5,935 nt of DNA, taken from NCBI GenBank assembly GCA_020062805.1, contig JAGUVP010000146.1, forward strand, positions 1-5,935. The letters run 5' to 3'. Both the position numbers and the translations under genes were made by a program. Shown piece by piece: positions 5,486-5,935 of the stretch (positions within the stretch are counted from its first letter, which is position 1; each line of letters starts with the position of its first letter). Source of the stretch: Candidatus Bipolaricaulis sp. Lineage in GTDB: Bacteria > Bipolaricaulota > Bipolaricaulia > Bipolaricaulales > Bipolaricaulaceae. Under the pieces are notes generated by a model. It did not search any database, was not told the origin of the DNA, and saw nothing but the letters and a program-made list of their open reading frames with translations.

Positions 5486-5935
5486 CTAGTTCTTGTTGAA
5501 CGCGAACAGCCACTTGTCCGCCAGATCCGGGAAGGCCTCGAACCGCTTGAGGACGACGACCTTCTCGAGCGGGAACGCCTTCTCAAGATAGAACGGCCCG
5601 CTGCCGACCCAGAAATGGCCCACTTTAGCATACCAGGCAGCCAGGTTGGTCCAGCGCTCGGTCGCTTGGGCCGGCGTGACGTACTGGCTCATCGTCGGTG
5701 CGTACGGGATGTACCCAGTGGCCTTCGCCACGTCGAGGTGTACCGCGAGGATGGAGAGGCTCGGCCCGGCGACGTAGCTCATCCACTCCACCCCGAGGGT
5801 GTCGGACTTCGCCTTTGAGAACGCGAGCGATTTCTCGGCCTCGGCAAGCAATCCCAACCCGACGTTGTGCCAGAACCCTTCACAGCCGTACGTCCCATAC
5901 GTTGGCCACCACGACGCCACGGAGAGCTCGGCGTC
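5486..5935 (-). CDS. ABC transporter extracytoplasmic solute-binding protein, family 5 (C-terminal part)
   Basis: This is the C-terminal 149 residues of a binding protein that captures substrate outside the membrane and delivers it to the two permeases encoded next. The frame is open through the right edge of the window, so the signal peptide and most of the protein are missing. The assignment rests on the tail, with 'GHFWVGSGPFYLEK' followed by 'VVVLKRFEAFPDLADKW'. It matches the closing lobe of family-5 (Opp/Dpp type) binding proteins, where a G-x-GPF/Y-L segment precedes a strand near the C-terminus. The position just ahead of OppB- and OppC-like genes on the same strand supports the call. 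The visible part is rich in aromatic residues (WWPTYGTYG, FWHN, WYAKVGHFW), which would suit sugar stacking but does not prove it. The gene ends in TAG at 5488-5486. Peptides, oligosaccharides or other solutes are all possible, and the substrate is not determined here. Confidence 0.87.
   Translation of the reverse strand, partial: DAELSVASWWPTYGTYGCEGFWHNVGLGLLAEAEKSLAFSKAKSDTLGVEWMSYVAGPSLSILAVHLDVAKATGYIPYAPTMSQYVTPAQATERWTNLAAWYAKVGHFWVGSGPFYLEKAFPLEKVVVLKRFEAFPDLADKWLFAFNKN

Noticed and set aside
4710..5489. A 259-codon plus-strand open frame antisense to the OppB-like permease
   Set aside because: Its translation is a polar, E/D/Q/G/R-rich string with no domain pattern, as expected for the complement of hydrophobic membrane codons. 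It covers a well-supported gene and runs through the hairpin.

Overview
The window is a single co-directional gene block on the minus strand, read from right to left. It encodes most of a family-5 (peptide/nickel/oligosaccharide type, Opp/Dpp-like) ABC importer in canonical order: the C-terminal part of the extracytoplasmic solute-binding protein (cut by the right edge), an OppB-like permease, an OppC-like permease with a large extracytoplasmic insert, a DppD/OppD-like ATPase and a DppF/OppF-like ATPase. Two small genes follow: a 71-residue protein with two membrane segments, and a Nudix hydrolase of the ADP-ribose pyrophosphatase type. I see no convincing plus-strand gene. The long plus-strand reading frames mirror the minus-strand genes.

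The genes are tightly packed. Gaps are 7 nt between the permeases, 2 nt from permease to the first ATPase, 9 nt between the ATPases (with the ribosome-binding site overlapping the stop codon), an ATGA stop/start overlap into the small membrane protein, and about 25 nt or less to the Nudix gene. The only long internal gap, 116 nt between the binding-protein gene and the first permease gene, holds a perfect 13-bp GC-rich hairpin. It lies where such importers often set a higher level of binding protein than of membrane components. The left 164 nt, downstream of the last gene, hold no gene but carry an imperfect palindrome resembling the 'CACCACGAAGACACGAAG' kind of dispersed intergenic repeat.

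The organism is a bacterium with a GC-rich genome (roughly 60% by eye). The protein style (long OppC-like insert, 'ADEPVSMLDASVR' and 'MNSLNP' ATPase motifs, 'GHFWVGSGPFYLEK' binding-protein C-terminus) resembles transporters I associate with Thermotogae, Thermus, Chloroflexi, deep-branching uncultured phyla and some archaea, where many such systems import oligosaccharides rather than peptides. The phylum and the substrate cannot be fixed from this window. Everything recognisable is a known family. The points worth a second look are the hairpin, the permease insert, the unexplained small membrane protein with its Nudix neighbour, the paired four-cysteine ATPase tails and the palindromic repeat.
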